From NCBI RefSeq assembly GCF_000018545.1, contig NC_012586.1:1178001-1242000 (forward strand): 64,000 bases of DNA. The letters run 5' to 3'. Under the pieces are notes generated by a model. The model did not search any database, was not told the origin of the DNA, and was given only the letters and a program-made list of their open reading frames with translations. A program made the translations under genes and the position numbers. Source of the stretch: Sinorhizobium fredii NGR234. GTDB lineage: Bacteria; Pseudomonadota; Alphaproteobacteria; Rhizobiales; Rhizobiaceae. Numbering within the stretch: position 1 is the first letter of the stretch; each line of letters begins with the position of its first letter. Below, piece by piece: positions 44,163-54,332 of this stretch.

Positions 44163-45866
44163 ATGACTATCAACGGATGGATACAGATCCTCGTCTTCTG
44201 CGGGATCGTCACCTTGCTGGTGAAGCCGCTCGGCGGCTACATGACGCGCGTCTTCAACGGCGAGCGCACGCTTCTTTCATGGATCTTCGCACCCGTCGAG
44301 CGCGGCCTCTATGCCGTCGCCGGCACCAGCGAGCGCGAGGAGCAGCATTGGACGACCTACGCGGCCGCCCTTTTGTTCTTCAACCTGGCGGGATTCCTGC
44401 TGCTCTATTTTCTCCAGCGCTTTCAAGGCGCGTTGCCGTTCAATCCGGCCGGCATGGCTGCCGTCCCGCCGGAACTTGCCTTCAACACCGCCGTCAGCTT
44501 CATGACCAATACGAACTGGCAGAACTATGGCGGCGAGAGCACGATGTCCTACCTCGTGCAGATGGCCGGCCTTACCGTGCAGAACTTCGTTTCGGCGGCA
44601 ACCGGCATCGCCATCGCCATAGCCCTGATCCGCGGATTTTCCAGGGCATCGGTGAAGTCGATCGGCAACTTCTGGGTCGATATGACCAGGGCAACGCTCT
44701 ACGTGCTGCTGCCGCTCTCAGTCGTGCTGACCCTCATCTATGTCTATCTCGGCATGCCCCAGACGCTCGGCGCCTATGTCGAAGCCACGACGCTCGAGGG
44801 CGCGCAGCAGACGATCGCCGTCGGCCCGGTCGCCTCGCAGATCGCCATCAAGATGCTGGGCACCAATGGCGGCGGCTTCTTCAACGCCAATGCCGCCCAT
44901 CCTTTCGAGAATCCGGACGCGATCTCCAATCTCATCCAGATGGTCTCGATCTTCGCGATCGGAGCGGCGCTCACCAATGTCTTCGGCCGCATGGTCGGCA
45001 ACCAGCGTCAGGGCTGGGCGATCTTCGCGACCATGGGCGTCCTGTTCCTCGCCGGCGTCGTCGTCTGCTACTGGGCGGAGGCTGCCGGCAATCCGCTCGT
45101 CCACGCGCTCGGCCTCGAGGGCGGCAACATGGAAGGCAAGGAAGTTCGTTTCGGTATTTCCCTGTCGGCGCTCTTCGCGGTCATCACCACGGCGGCCTCC
45201 TGCGGCGCCGTCAACGCGATGCATGACAGCTTCACGGCGCTCGGCGGCCTCATCCCGCTGATCAACATGGAGCTCGGCGAGATCATCGTCGGCGGCGTCG
45301 GCGCGGGCTTCTACGGCATCCTGCTGTTCGTCGTCCTGGCGATCTTCGTGGCGGGCCTGATGGTCGGTCGCACGCCGGAATATCTCGGCAAGAAGATCGA
45401 GGCGAAGGAGGTCAAGATGGCGGTTCTTGCCATCCTGTGCCTGCCACTTGCGATGCTGGTTTTCACCGCGATCGCCGTCGTGCTGCCCGACGCGGTGGCG
45501 TCGATCGCCAATCCCGGGCCGCGTGGCTTCTCGGAAATCCTCTACGCCTACACGTCGGCGGCGGCGAACAACGGCTCTGCCTTCGGCGGCCTGACGGGCA
45601 ATACGGTCTGGTACAACCTCACGCTCGGCATCGCCATGCTGATGGGCCGTTTCCTGGTCATCATTCCGGCCCTGGCGATCGCCGGCTCGCTCGTCGCCAA
45701 GAAAACGGTGCCCGCTTCCGCAGGGACGTTCCCGACCGACGGAGCGCTTTTCGTCGGCCTGCTCAGCGGCGTGATCCTGATCGTCGGCGGCTTGACGTTC
45801 TTCCCGGCGCTTGCGGTCGGGCCGATCGTCGAGCATCTCGCCATGCTCCTCGGCCAAACCTTCTGA
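44163..45866 (+). CDS. kdpA: KdpA, potassium channel-like subunit
   Basis: The 567-residue product has ten or so membrane helices and four pore-loop repeats with selectivity signatures: [14 protein letters not shown] near residue 113, [15 protein letters not shown] near residue 233, and [15 protein letters not shown] near residue 465. These are the K+-binding loops of KdpA, distant relatives of potassium channel filters. It works in the inner membrane with KdpB and KdpC for high-affinity K+ uptake. Its stop lies ten bases before a small unnamed gene. Confidence 0.97.
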   Translation: MTINGWIQILVFCGIVTLLVKPLGGYMTRVFNGERTLLSWIFAPVERGLYAVAGTSEREEQHWTTYAAALLFFNLAGFLLLYFLQRFQGALPFNPAGMAAVPPELAFNTAVSFMTNTNWQNYGGESTMSYLVQMAGLTVQNFVSAATGIAIAIALIRGFSRASVKSIGNFWVDMTRATLYVLLPLSVVLTLIYVYLGMPQTLGAYVEATTLEGAQQTIAVGPVASQIAIKMLGTNGGGFFNANAAHPFENPDAISNLIQMVSIFAIGAALTNVFGRMVGNQRQGWAIFATMGVLFLAGVVVCYWAEAAGNPLVHALGLEGGNMEGKEVRFGISLSALFAVITTAASCGAVNAMHDSFTALGGLIPLINMELGEIIVGGVGAGFYGILLFVVLAIFVAGLMVGRTPEYLGKKIEAKEVKMAVLAILCLPLAMLVFTAIAVVLPDAVASIANPGPRGFSEILYAYTSAAANNGSAFGGLTGNTVWYNLTLGIAMLMGRFLVIIPALAIAGSLVAKKTVPASAGTFPTDGALFVGLLSGVILIVGGLTFFPALAVGPIVEHLAMLLGQTF

Positions 45867-45876
45867 CGGTGGCGCC

Positions 45877-46047
45877 ATGGCTCAGCTCGTCCGTCATTCA
45901 CGCAAAGAGTTCCATCCCCGCGCCGGACATGCGGCGCGGGGAGAGGCGCCGCCACGGGTCTCGACCATCCTCTGCCTGATCCTGGGCGGGATGACGCTGC
46001 TCGTCCTCGTCGGCAAGGCGTTCACGTACTTGTTCGCAGCGATCTGA
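45877..46047 (+). CDS. 56-residue membrane protein between kdpA and kdpB
   Basis: A 56-codon frame starts 10 bases after kdpA and ends 31 bases before kdpB. The first 30 residues are basic and His/Arg rich ([19 protein letters not shown]); the rest is a single helix ([19 protein letters not shown]) ending TYLFAAI. kdpA and kdpB are usually adjacent, so this insertion is unusual outside rhizobia as far as I know. It may be an accessory subunit of the pump. ggtgg upstream of the ATG gives a fair ribosome binding site. Confidence 0.7.
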   Translation: MAQLVRHSRKEFHPRAGHAARGEAPPRVSTILCLILGGMTLLVLVGKAFTYLFAAI

Positions 46048-46078
46048 TCGCCGGCGTTCACAACATTTGGAGTCTCCT

Positions 46079-48166
46079 ATGAGCCAGTCCAAAACCACGA
46101 GCATCCTCGACGCTCGCATTCTCATACCCGCCATCGGCGATGCCTTCCGGAAACTCGATCCGAAGGCGCTTGCCCGGAACCCGGTGATGTTCGTCGTCGC
46201 CGTCGTCTCCGCCTTGACCACCGTCCTGCTCGTCCGTGATCTGCTCACGGGCGGGGAGAACATCGGCTTCTCCTTCCAGATCGTCATCTGGCTCTGGTTC
46301 ACCGTGCTCTTCGCCAATTTCGCCGAGGCGGTGGCCGAGGGCCGCGGCAAGGCGCAGGCGGAATCGCTGCGCCGGACGCGCACGGAAACCCAGGCGAAGC
46401 TCTTGAAGGGCGACGATATCAAGAGCTTCAAGATCGTCCCCGGCACGAGCCTGAAGGTCGGCGATGTCGTGCTGGTCGAAGCGGGTGACATCATCCCCTC
46501 GGACGGCGAAGTCATAGAGGGCGTCGCCTCCGTCAACGAGGCGGCCATCACCGGCGAATCCGCACCGGTCATCCGCGAATCCGGCGGCGACCGGTCCGCC
46601 GTCACCGGCGGCACGCAGGTGCTGTCCGACTGGATCCGCGTCAGGATCACCGCAGCGTCCGGCTCGACCTTCATCGACCGCATGATCGCGCTCGTTGAGG
46701 GCGCCGAGCGGCAGAAGACGCCCAACGAGATCGCTCTCAACATCCTGCTGGCCGGCATGACGCTGATCTTCGTCCTGGCGACGGCGACGATCCCGAGTTT
46801 CGCCACCTATGCCGGCGGCTACATCCCGGTGCTCATTCTCGTGGCGCTCTTCGTCACGCTGATCCCGACGACGATCGGCGCGCTTCTGTCGGCGATCGGC
46901 ATTGCCGGCATGGATCGGCTGGTGCGCTTCAACGTGCTCGCGATGTCCGGCCGCGCCGTCGAGGCCGCCGGCGACGTCGATACGCTGCTGCTCGACAAGA
47001 CCGGCACGATCACGCTCGGCAATCGCCAGGCGACCGAGTTCAAGCCGGTGCGCGGCGTCAGCGACCAGGAACTGGCGGATGCCGCCCAGCTTGCCTCGCT
47101 CGCCGACGAGACGCCGGAGGGCCGCTCCATCGTCGTGCTCGCCAAGGAGAAATACGGTATCCGCGCCCGCGACATGGGAAGCCTGCATGCCCACTTTGTG
47201 CCCTTCACGGCGCAGAGCCGGATGAGCGGCGTCGATCTCGACGGCTCCACTATCCGCAAGGGCGCGGTCGATGCCGTCCTCCAGTCTGTCGATTGCACCA
47301 CTGTCGCGAATGTCACCGGCACGGCGAGCCTGACCGTCCGCGAGCCGCAGGCGGCACGCGAAATTCAGGCCATCGCCAACGAGATCGCCAAGGCTGGCGG
47401 CACGCCGCTTGCCGTGGTCAAGGACGGCCGGCTGCTCGGCGTCGTCCACCTGAAGGACATCGTCAAGGGCGGCATCAAGGAGCGCTTCGCCGAACTGCGG
47501 CGCATGGGCATCCGCACCGTGATGATCACCGGCGACAATCCGATGACGGCCGCGGCGATCGCGGCCGAAGCGGGCGTCGATGACTTCCTCGCCCAGGCGA
47601 CGCCGGAGAACAAGCTCAGCCTCATCCGCGAGGAGCAGGCGAAAGGCAAGCTCGTGGCGATGTGCGGCGATGGAACGAACGACGCGCCGGCGCTTGCCCA
47701 AGCCGATGTCGGCGTGGCGATGAACACCGGTACGGTGGCGGCGCGCGAGGCCGGCAACATGGTCGACCTCGATTCCGACCCGACCAAGCTCATCGAGATC
47801 GTCGAGATCGGCAAGCAGCTGCTGATGACGCGCGGCGCCCTGACGACCTTTTCGATCGCCAACGACGTCGCCAAGTACTTTGCCATCATCCCGGCGATGT
47901 TCCTGGCGTTCTATCCGCAGCTCGGCGCTCTCAACGTCATGGGGCTGAAGACGCCCGAGAGTGCAATTCTCTCGGCAATCATCTTCAACGCCCTCATCAT
48001 CGTCGCGCTGATCCCGCTTTCTCTGAAAGGCGTGAAATACCGGCCGATCGGCGCCGGCGCGCTCCTGTCGCGCAACCTGCTGGTCTACGGCCTCGGCGGC
48101 ATCATCGTTCCCTTCATCGGCATCAAAGTGATCGACGTCGTCATCACGACGCTCGGCCTCGCGTAA
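46079..48166 (+). CDS. kdpB: KdpB, P-type ATPase subunit
   Basis: The 695-residue product has the actuator motif TGES ([15 protein letters not shown]), the phosphorylation site [15 protein letters not shown] near residue 302, the nucleotide-domain block [14 protein letters not shown] and [20 protein letters not shown] near residue 525. This is the catalytic subunit of the KdpFABC pump. ATG 46079 is chosen, with ggag nearby; a TTG four codons earlier is in frame. Confidence 0.97.
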   Translation: MSQSKTTSILDARILIPAIGDAFRKLDPKALARNPVMFVVAVVSALTTVLLVRDLLTGGENIGFSFQIVIWLWFTVLFANFAEAVAEGRGKAQAESLRRTRTETQAKLLKGDDIKSFKIVPGTSLKVGDVVLVEAGDIIPSDGEVIEGVASVNEAAITGESAPVIRESGGDRSAVTGGTQVLSDWIRVRITAASGSTFIDRMIALVEGAERQKTPNEIALNILLAGMTLIFVLATATIPSFATYAGGYIPVLILVALFVTLIPTTIGALLSAIGIAGMDRLVRFNVLAMSGRAVEAAGDVDTLLLDKTGTITLGNRQATEFKPVRGVSDQELADAAQLASLADETPEGRSIVVLAKEKYGIRARDMGSLHAHFVPFTAQSRMSGVDLDGSTIRKGAVDAVLQSVDCTTVANVTGTASLTVREPQAAREIQAIANEIAKAGGTPLAVVKDGRLLGVVHLKDIVKGGIKERFAELRRMGIRTVMITGDNPMTAAAIAAEAGVDDFLAQATPENKLSLIREEQAKGKLVAMCGDGTNDAPALAQADVGVAMNTGTVAAREAGNMVDLDSDPTKLIEIVEIGKQLLMTRGALTTFSIANDVAKYFAIIPAMFLAFYPQLGALNVMGLKTPESAILSAIIFNALIIVALIPLSLKGVKYRPIGAGALLSRNLLVYGLGGIIVPFIGIKVIDVVITTLGLA

Positions 48167-48178
48167 GGAAGCGCTCCC

Positions 48179-48748
48179 ATGTGGAAGCAAGTAAAACCCG
48201 CGATCGTCATGATCATCGCACTCACGATATTGACCGGACTGGTCTATCCGCTCGGAATGACCGGCATCGCCCAGGCCCTCTTCCCGCATCAGGCGAACGG
48301 AAGCCTGATCGAGAAAGACGGTAAGGTGGTCGGCTCCGAACTGATCGGTCAGGCCTTCACCAGCGACCGGTATTTCCACGGCCGGCCCTCCGCTGCCGGC
48401 GACGGCTATAACGCCGCCGGCTCCAGCGGCTCCAACCTTGGTCCGACGAACCGGAAACTGATCGACCGCATCAAGGCCGACGCCGGGGCGTTGAAGGCAA
48501 CGAACCCCGCTTACCCGGTGCCGATGGACCTCGTCACGACGTCGGGCAGCGGCCTCGATCCGCATATCTCGCCCGAAGCCGCCTATTTCCAGGTGCCCCG
48601 CGTCGCCAAGGCGCGCGGTCTCGACGAGGCGGCGGTCAAGGCGCTGGTCGATGGCTATGTCAAAGACCGGGAACTGGGCTTCCTGGGCGAGCCTACGGTC
48701 AATGTTCTGGCATTGAACCTTGCGCTTGACGGGCCCGCTGCTCAATAA
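48179..48748 (+). CDS. kdpC: KdpC, potassium-transporting ATPase subunit
   Basis: The 189-residue product has one N-terminal helix ([20 protein letters not shown]) and a periplasmic domain with the family blocks [14 protein letters not shown] ([16 protein letters not shown]), [20 protein letters not shown] and [12 protein letters not shown] ([12 protein letters not shown]). KdpC assists ATP binding and complex assembly. It begins 12 bases after kdpB and is followed by kdpD after 54 bases. Confidence 0.96.
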   Translation: MWKQVKPAIVMIIALTILTGLVYPLGMTGIAQALFPHQANGSLIEKDGKVVGSELIGQAFTSDRYFHGRPSAAGDGYNAAGSSGSNLGPTNRKLIDRIKADAGALKATNPAYPVPMDLVTTSGSGLDPHISPEAAYFQVPRVAKARGLDEAAVKALVDGYVKDRELGFLGEPTVNVLALNLALDGPAAQ

Positions 48749-48802
48749 GGAAATGGGCGGGGCGCGACGCACCCGGCCGCTGACTGCGAGGAATGCCAAT
48801 CA

Positions 48803-51508
48803 ATGCCCGGCGACAGACCAGACGTCGACACAAGGCCTTCGCCCGACGCGCTCCTCGAGAATGCCGAACGCGAGGCGCGCGGGCGTCTGAAGATCTTCCT
48901 GGGCGCCGCCCCGGGCGTTGGCAAGACCTACGAGATGCTGGTCTCCGGCCGGGCGCGAAAGTCCGAGGGTGTCGACGTCGTCATCGGCATCGTCGAGACC
49001 CATGGCCGCCAGGAGACCCAGGCGCTCGTCGACGGCCTCGAGGCTATTGCCCGCCGCAACGTCGAGTATAGGGGCCACGTCCTCGATGAGATGGACCTCG
49101 ACGCCATTCTCGCGCGACGCCCGCAACTGGTCCTCGTCGACGAGCTGGCGCACACCAATGTCGAGGGCAGCCGCCACTCGAAGCGCTACCTGGACGTGGA
49201 GGAAATCCTTGCCAAGGGGATCGACGTCTATTCGACGCTGAATGTCCAGCATATCGAAAGCCTCAACGACATCGTCGCGCAAATCACCCGGATCCGGGTG
49301 CGTGAGACGGTGCCGGATTCGATCATCGACCGTGCCGACGATGTCGAGATCATCGATCTCACCCCCGACGATCTCATCAAGCGCCTGCACGAGGGCAAGG
49401 TCTATCTGCCGACGACGGCGAAGCGGGCGATAGCCAATTATTTTTCGCCCGGCAATCTGACGGCGCTGCGCGAACTCGCACTGCGCCGCACCGCCGAGCG
49501 CGTCGACGACCAGCTTGTCAGCCACATGCAGGCGCACGCGATCCCGGGTCCCTGGGCGGCGGGCGACCGCGTGCTTGTCTGCATCGATCATGGCTCGCGC
49601 GGCGCGGCGCTCGTCCGCTACGCAAAGCGCCAAGCGGACCGGCTGCGGGCGCCCTGGAGCGCGATCCACGTCGAGACGACCGGGTCGATCAACCTGCCCG
49701 ACGCCGACAAGGACCGGCTGGCCTCGCATCTGCGGCTCGCCGAGCAATTGGGTGGCGAGGCCATCACCATTCCAGGGCAAAGCGTGGCCCGCGACATTCT
49801 TCGGCACGCCGCCGCCCACAATTTCACCCATGTGGTGACGGGCAAGCCGAACAAGCCGCGCTGGCGGGAACTGATCGAAGGATCGGTATCGCATGACCTG
49901 ATCCGGCACGCCGGCGAGATCAGCGTGCACGTGGTGTCCGGCGCGGCGCGCGCCGCCTCAGCCGCACGGGGTGTGAAGACCGCGCCGCCGCCGAAACAGG
50001 TCAAGCTTCAGGCCTATCTTCTCAGCACCCTCTATGTTTCCATAGCGCTCGCATTCAGTGCGCTCCTCGACCAGGTTCTGGACGTCCGCAATCTGGCGCT
50101 CGTGTTGCTGATTGGCGTTCTTACCTCCGCCGTGACCGCGGGTCTCGGACCGGCCCTCTATGCGTGCTTTGTCAGTGCGCTGGCCTTCAACTTCTTCTTT
50201 CTGGAGCCGCGATACACCTTTACGATCCGGGACCCGGAGAGTGTCCTGGCGCTGGTGTTCTTCCTGGTGGTCGCCGTCACGGCGAGCAACCTGACGGCCC
50301 GCGTTCAACGGCAGGCGGCCGCGGCGCGGCAGCGCGCCAGGACCACCGAAGATCTCTATCTCTTCGCGAAGAAGCTCGCGAGTACCGGAACACTCGATGA
50401 CGTTCTGTGGGCGACCGCGCACCAGATCGCATCGATGCTCAAGGTTCGAGTGGTGATCCTTCTGCCCGAAAGCGGCTCGATTGCGGTCAAGGCAGGCTAT
50501 CCGCCCGATGATACGCTCGTCGACGCGGATATCGCCGCGGCGCGCTGGGCATGGGAAAACGATCGGCCAGCGGGGCGCGGCGCCGATACACTGCCGGGAG
50601 CCAAGCGTCTTTATCTGCCGTTGAGGACCGGCCGCGCCGCCATCGGCGTCGTCGGTCTCGACAATGACAGGCAGGGGCCACTCCTGACGCCGGAACAGCA
50701 GCGGCTGTTCGATGCCCTGGCGGACCAGGCCGCGCTGGCGATCGAGCGGGTGCAATTGGTCGCCGACGTGGACCGGGCGCGGCTGGCCGCGGAGGCCGAC
50801 AGGCTTCGTTCCGCTCTCCTCACGTCGATCTCCCACGACCTCAAGACGCCGCTCGCCGCCATCATGGGGTCGGCCGGTACGTTGCGCGACTATTCCGGCG
50901 CAATGCCCGAGGAAGACCGCACCGACCTGCTCTCGACGGTCGTCGACGAGTCGGAGCGGCTCAACCGCTTCATCGCCAATCTGCTCGACATGACGAGGAT
51001 CGAGTCCGGCGCGACCGAGCCGAACGCCTCCTTGCATGACGTTGGAGATGTGGTCGGCACTGCGCTCCGCCGCGCCGCCAAGATGCTGGCACGGCACAAG
51101 ACGGCGATCGATGCGCCCGGCGATCTGCCGATGCTGAAACTCGACCCCGTCCTCTTCGAGCAGGTGCTCTTCAACCTGCTCGACAATGCTGCAAAGTATG
51201 CTCCGCCGGGCTCGACAGTCAGAATTCGAGCCTGGGTCGACGACAATTCCGTAGCTCTTCAGGTCATGGACGAGGGCCCCGGCATCCCGAGCGGTGATCT
51301 CGAACGCGTGTTCGACAGCTTTTATCGCGTCCGCAAGGGCGACCATGTCCGCGCCGGTACCGGTCTCGGGCTTTCGATTTGCAGGGGTTTCATCGAGGCG
51401 ATGGGCGGAACTATTGCGGCGGGAAACAGAACGGATCGGTCGGGGGCGGTCTTTACCATCACGATGCCGATCCCGGTCGGAGCGCCGAATGTGGAAGATC
51501 TGACATGA
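48803..51508 (+). CDS. kdpD: KdpD, potassium-sensing histidine kinase
   Basis: The 901-residue product has an N-terminal KdpD domain with Walker-type LGAAPGVGKTYEML near residue 34, a universal-stress-like domain to about residue 380, and four membrane helices (residues 400-500). A GAF-like domain follows, then the HisKA box SISHDLKTPLAAIMGSAGTL near residue 676 with the phosphorylated His, and NLLDNAAKYAPPGS in the ATPase domain. It senses K+ limitation and phosphorylates KdpE. Its stop overlaps the kdpE start (ATGA). Confidence 0.97.
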   Translation: MPGDRPDVDTRPSPDALLENAEREARGRLKIFLGAAPGVGKTYEMLVSGRARKSEGVDVVIGIVETHGRQETQALVDGLEAIARRNVEYRGHVLDEMDLDAILARRPQLVLVDELAHTNVEGSRHSKRYLDVEEILAKGIDVYSTLNVQHIESLNDIVAQITRIRVRETVPDSIIDRADDVEIIDLTPDDLIKRLHEGKVYLPTTAKRAIANYFSPGNLTALRELALRRTAERVDDQLVSHMQAHAIPGPWAAGDRVLVCIDHGSRGAALVRYAKRQADRLRAPWSAIHVETTGSINLPDADKDRLASHLRLAEQLGGEAITIPGQSVARDILRHAAAHNFTHVVTGKPNKPRWRELIEGSVSHDLIRHAGEISVHVVSGAARAASAARGVKTAPPPKQVKLQAYLLSTLYVSIALAFSALLDQVLDVRNLALVLLIGVLTSAVTAGLGPALYACFVSALAFNFFFLEPRYTFTIRDPESVLALVFFLVVAVTASNLTARVQRQAAAARQRARTTEDLYLFAKKLASTGTLDDVLWATAHQIASMLKVRVVILLPESGSIAVKAGYPPDDTLVDADIAAARWAWENDRPAGRGADTLPGAKRLYLPLRTGRAAIGVVGLDNDRQGPLLTPEQQRLFDALADQAALAIERVQLVADVDRARLAAEADRLRSALLTSISHDLKTPLAAIMGSAGTLRDYSGAMPEEDRTDLLSTVVDESERLNRFIANLLDMTRIESGATEPNASLHDVGDVVGTALRRAAKMLARHKTAIDAPGDLPMLKLDPVLFEQVLFNLLDNAAKYAPPGSTVRIRAWVDDNSVALQVMDEGPGIPSGDLERVFDSFYRVRKGDHVRAGTGLGLSICRGFIEAMGGTIAAGNRTDRSGAVFTITMPIPVGAPNVEDLT

Positions 51509-52200
51509 CAGTCTCAAACGTAAGAATTCTGGTCGTGGACGACGAACCGGCGATCCGGAAGCTGCTCCGGGTCGGCCTGACGAGCGAGGGCTATGCGGTG
51601 CTCGAAGCGATCAATGCCCGGGATGCGATCAGCCAGGTTGCCGAAAAGCGGCCGGATCTCATTCTCCTCGACCTTGGCCTGCCGGACATGGCCGGCCACG
51701 ATCTCCTGGCGAAATGGCGCAGCGACGCGCTGGAACTGCCGATCATCATCCTTTCCAGCCGGACCGACGAAACCGGTATCGTCAAGGCGCTCGAACTTGG
51801 AGCCGACGACTATGTCACCAAGCCGTTCGGCATGAAGGAGCTTGCCGCGCGCATGCGCGTCGCGCTTCGCCACAGGCTGCAGCAGCAGGGGGAACGGCCC
51901 ATCTTCAAGACCGGCGACCTTTCCGTCGACCTGGTCAAGCGGATCGTCAAGGTGGCGGACAAGGAAGTCAAGCTGTCGCCCAAGGAATACGACATCCTGC
52001 GCATCCTCGTGCAGTATGCGGGCAGGGTCATCACGCACCAGCACCTCTTGAACAAGATCTGGGACGGATCGACGGACGTCCAGTATCTGCGGGTCTATGT
52101 CCGCCAGCTTCGCCAGAAAATCGAGCGCACCCCCGAACAGCCCCAATACATCACCACGGAAACCGGCGTCGGTTATCGCCTGCGCGAAGCGGAACAGTAG
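51505..52200 (+). CDS. kdpE: KdpE, response regulator of the kdp operon
   Basis: The 231-residue OmpR-type regulator has the acidic pocket ILVVDDEP near residue 8, the phospho-acceptor in LILLDLGLPDM near residue 53 and LGADDYVTKPFGMKEL with the conserved Lys near residue 103. A winged-helix output domain follows (LSPKEYDILRIL; YLRVYVRQLRQKIE). ATG 51505 overlaps the kdpD stop; the longer frame upstream is not coding. It should activate the kdp promoter at low K+. Confidence 0.97.
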   Translation: MTVSNVRILVVDDEPAIRKLLRVGLTSEGYAVLEAINARDAISQVAEKRPDLILLDLGLPDMAGHDLLAKWRSDALELPIIILSSRTDETGIVKALELGADDYVTKPFGMKELAARMRVALRHRLQQQGERPIFKTGDLSVDLVKRIVKVADKEVKLSPKEYDILRILVQYAGRVITHQHLLNKIWDGSTDVQYLRVYVRQLRQKIERTPEQPQYITTETGVGYRLREAEQ

Positions 52201-52234
52201 CGAGCCGGGGCGCCAGGTCCCTGGGGCGCGGAGG

Positions 52235-52681
52235 CTATAGAATGAAGCGGTGCCTCGTTTCTGCGTTCGGAACGAAACACGCAGTGGTCTTCCCGGCAAG
52301 CCGGTACCGGTTGCGGGCGACGAGGCCATAGAGCGTGTCCGCCCATTTTGTCGGGACGACAAGGAACAGGCGGCAGATCGACCAGGGAAAGCCCAGGCCG
52401 GCAACGACCCGTATTGTGGCCGCCGAGCGAAAATAGGCCCGGCCGCCTTCGAGGAACAGGTTCATCTCGTAGTCCCGATCGTCGAGTCCGTAGTGCCGAT
52501 AGAGTGCTCTGCCGACCTCCGACTGTGCCGCCAGGAATCGGTACTTGGCCTCTCTCTCGTGCTTCAGCGCGAATTGGACCCAGCCGGAGCAGAAGACGCA
52601 CTCGGCGTCGAAGACAAAGATGGGGTGCTCGTCCGGAAAGGGCGGGACTGCCGGGTCGTTCTTGTAACTATACCGGTTCAT
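52235..52681 (-). CDS. DCC-family thiol-disulfide oxidoreductase-like protein
   Basis: The 148-residue product has HPIFVFDAECVFCSGWVQF near residue 19, a D-x-x-C-x2-C motif of the DCC (DUF393) family, followed by FLAAQSEVGRALY and a C-terminal basic end. The family is annotated as thiol-disulfide oxidoreductases, though biochemical proof is thin. It is a single minus-strand gene between kdpE and panD. Confidence 0.85.
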   Translation of the reverse strand: MNRYSYKNDPAVPPFPDEHPIFVFDAECVFCSGWVQFALKHEREAKYRFLAAQSEVGRALYRHYGLDDRDYEMNLFLEGGRAYFRSAATIRVVAGLGFPWSICRLFLVVPTKWADTLYGLVARNRYRLAGKTTACFVPNAETRHRFIL

Positions 52682-52819
52682 TGCGCGACATTACCTGCTT
52701 TCGATCTTCCAGCTCTGTATCATGGCAGGGGCTTCTTGCCACGCTCGGAACGTCCAGGACTTCCTTTCGCTTCGCCGGCCGATGCTCTATGAGAACGTCA
52801 CGCAAAGGCGGGGAGCAAT

Positions 52820-53272
52820 ATGAGAAAATTGGTCGCTGGCAAACTTCACGGCATTCGCGTGACCGAAGCCAATCTCAACTATCATGGTTCCATCACCCTG
52901 GATCCGGATCACTGCGAGGCGGCAGGCATCCTGCCGATGGAGTTCGTCGAGATCTGGAACAAGAATTCCGGGTCGCGCCTCTCCACCTATGTCATTCTCG
53001 GCGAGCGCGGCTCCAGGTGCTGCATCCTCAACGGCGCTGCGGCCCGAACCTGCCAGCCAGGCGATCAGGTCATCATTTGCAACTCGGTTTATCTAGACGA
53101 GAGGCGCATCACCGATTTGAAGCCGACGGTGCTGACCTTCGACGACGACAACCACATCCGCAACCGCCTGACCTACTCGGTCGAACTCGACGAGCGGGCC
53201 AAATACACGTTCAGCATTCTCGATGAAGAGGATCGGCGGCAGCCGATCCCGCTTCCGGTTGCCGGCACCTAA
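52820..53272 (+). CDS. panD: Aspartate 1-decarboxylase
   Basis: The 150-residue product has [20 protein letters not shown] and [20 protein letters not shown]. The Tyr-His-Gly-Ser at residues 22-25 is the self-cleavage site that yields the pyruvoyl group. Later blocks are [20 protein letters not shown], then [19 protein letters not shown]. It makes beta-alanine from aspartate for pantothenate and CoA. The C terminus is about 20 residues longer than in Escherichia coli. It stands alone, and a palindromic hairpin follows 12 bases after the stop. Confidence 0.93.
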   Translation: MRKLVAGKLHGIRVTEANLNYHGSITLDPDHCEAAGILPMEFVEIWNKNSGSRLSTYVILGERGSRCCILNGAAARTCQPGDQVIICNSVYLDERRITDLKPTVLTFDDDNHIRNRLTYSVELDERAKYTFSILDEEDRRQPIPLPVAGT

Positions 53273-53284
53273 AGCTGTTTCGTA

Positions 53285-53327
53285 CATGTCGTCATCCCAA
53301 AACCGCTGCACACTTTTGGGCGACATG
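53285..53327. repeat. Rhizobial palindromic hairpin element after panD
   Basis: The stem pairs catgtcg (53285-53291) with cgacatg (53321-53327) and cccaaaa (53296-53302) with ttttggg (53314-53320), leaving a four-base bulge. The loop carries accgctgcacac. The same core (aaaaccgc...cacactttt) occurs in the element at 1969-2022. I recognise it as a frequent intergenic hairpin of Sinorhizobium-type genomes. It could end panD transcription. Confidence 0.65.
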
Positions 53328-53366
53328 CCATAGGCCGCAATACCGGCGCCGGCTGGAGCAGGGGCG

Positions 53367-54254
53367 TCAAGACGAGACCTCCGCGGCAAGCCAGCTGCGG
53401 AATGCTTCGAGCGGCGGATACTTGGCCCGGGACCGCGGCCAGACCAGCCAGTAGGCGCCGGAACCCGGGATCGCCCGCTTCAGGAGCGGCACAAGGCGTT
53501 TTTCCTCGATCTCGATGTCTGCGAGATAATCCGGAAGCAGGGCCACGCCGAGCCCCGAAATGGCGGCCTGAGTCATCGTTGCGAACTGGTCGAGCAGCAT
53601 TCCGGTCACGCTCGGCGCCTCGGCGTCCTGTGCGGCAAACCAGGTTGCCCATGCATTCGACCGCGTCTCCAGTTGCAACAGCGGCAGGCCCGCCATGTCA
53701 TTCACGCTGCGCACCGGGTGTTCGGCAAGCAGCGCCGGCGAGATGCAGGCCGTCAAACGCTCCTCGAAGAGCATCATGTGTCCTGCGTCGCGCCAATCAT
53801 CCGTTCCGAAATGAATGGCCGCATCGAAACCCTCGGCGGCGAAATTGAACCGCTTGAGACGTGTCGCGAGGTTGATCGTCACGCCGGGATTCTTGGTCAG
53901 AAACCTGCCGAGCCGCGGCGCCAGCCAGCGGGTGCCGAAGGCGGGCAGGATTGCCAGCGACAGGGCGCCGCCGCCCGGATTGGCCGAAAACTCCATGCTG
54001 CCGCGCTGAATGAGATCGAGGGCCCGGGTCACGTCGCGCCCATAGGCCTGGGCCGCCTCGGTCGGGATCAGCCGCTGCCTGTGGCGCTCGAACAGTGGCC
54101 GTCCCAGCTGCTCCTCGAGGCTCTGGACGAGGCGGCTGACGGTGCTTTGCGTCAGATTGACTTCTCGCGCCGCCGCCGAGATCGAGCCGGTGCGCAAGAC
54201 GGCCTCGAAGGCCGAGAGGAGGCTGATGGAGGGAAGGAATCGGCGCGGACGCAT
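53367..54254 (-). CDS. LysR-family transcriptional regulator, GcvA-like
   Basis: The 295-residue product starts with RRFLPSISLLSAFEAVLRTG and SISAAAREVNLTQSTVSRLV, the LysR winged-helix, and has a type 2 periplasmic-binding-like effector domain to the end (ALSLAILPAFGTRWLAPRLG; FDAAIHFGTDDW). This spelling is that of the GcvA subgroup. ATG 54254 is used because homology starts there; ATG 54272 is in frame. It is transcribed in the same direction as the redoxin gene upstream, from which a 44-bp palindrome separates it. Confidence 0.88.
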   Translation of the reverse strand: MRPRRFLPSISLLSAFEAVLRTGSISAAAREVNLTQSTVSRLVQSLEEQLGRPLFERHRQRLIPTEAAQAYGRDVTRALDLIQRGSMEFSANPGGGALSLAILPAFGTRWLAPRLGRFLTKNPGVTINLATRLKRFNFAAEGFDAAIHFGTDDWRDAGHMMLFEERLTACISPALLAEHPVRSVNDMAGLPLLQLETRSNAWATWFAAQDAEAPSVTGMLLDQFATMTQAAISGLGVALLPDYLADIEIEEKRLVPLLKRAIPGSGAYWLVWPRSRAKYPPLEAFRSWLAAEVSS

Positions 54255-54288
54255 CTCACCTGTGTATTGCATGCAAGGAGATAGCGCA

Positions 54289-54332
54289 AACGACAGCGCC
54301 GCGCGTCCAATTGGACGCGCGGCGCTGTCGTT
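54289..54332 (-). terminator. 44-bp perfect palindrome between redoxin and LysR genes
   Basis: Two 22-base arms (54289-54310 and 54311-54332) are exact reverse complements with no spacer; the centre is ccaattgg. It begins at the last base of the redoxin stop codon on the minus strand. A hairpin this strong probably ends or slows transcription, but no T-run follows on the minus strand, so it is not a canonical terminator. It could instead be a binding site. Confidence 0.55.

Noticed and set aside
46058..48799. 913-codon open frame antisense to kdpB/kdpC
   Set aside because: Same cause; kdpB and kdpC are intact with all motifs.
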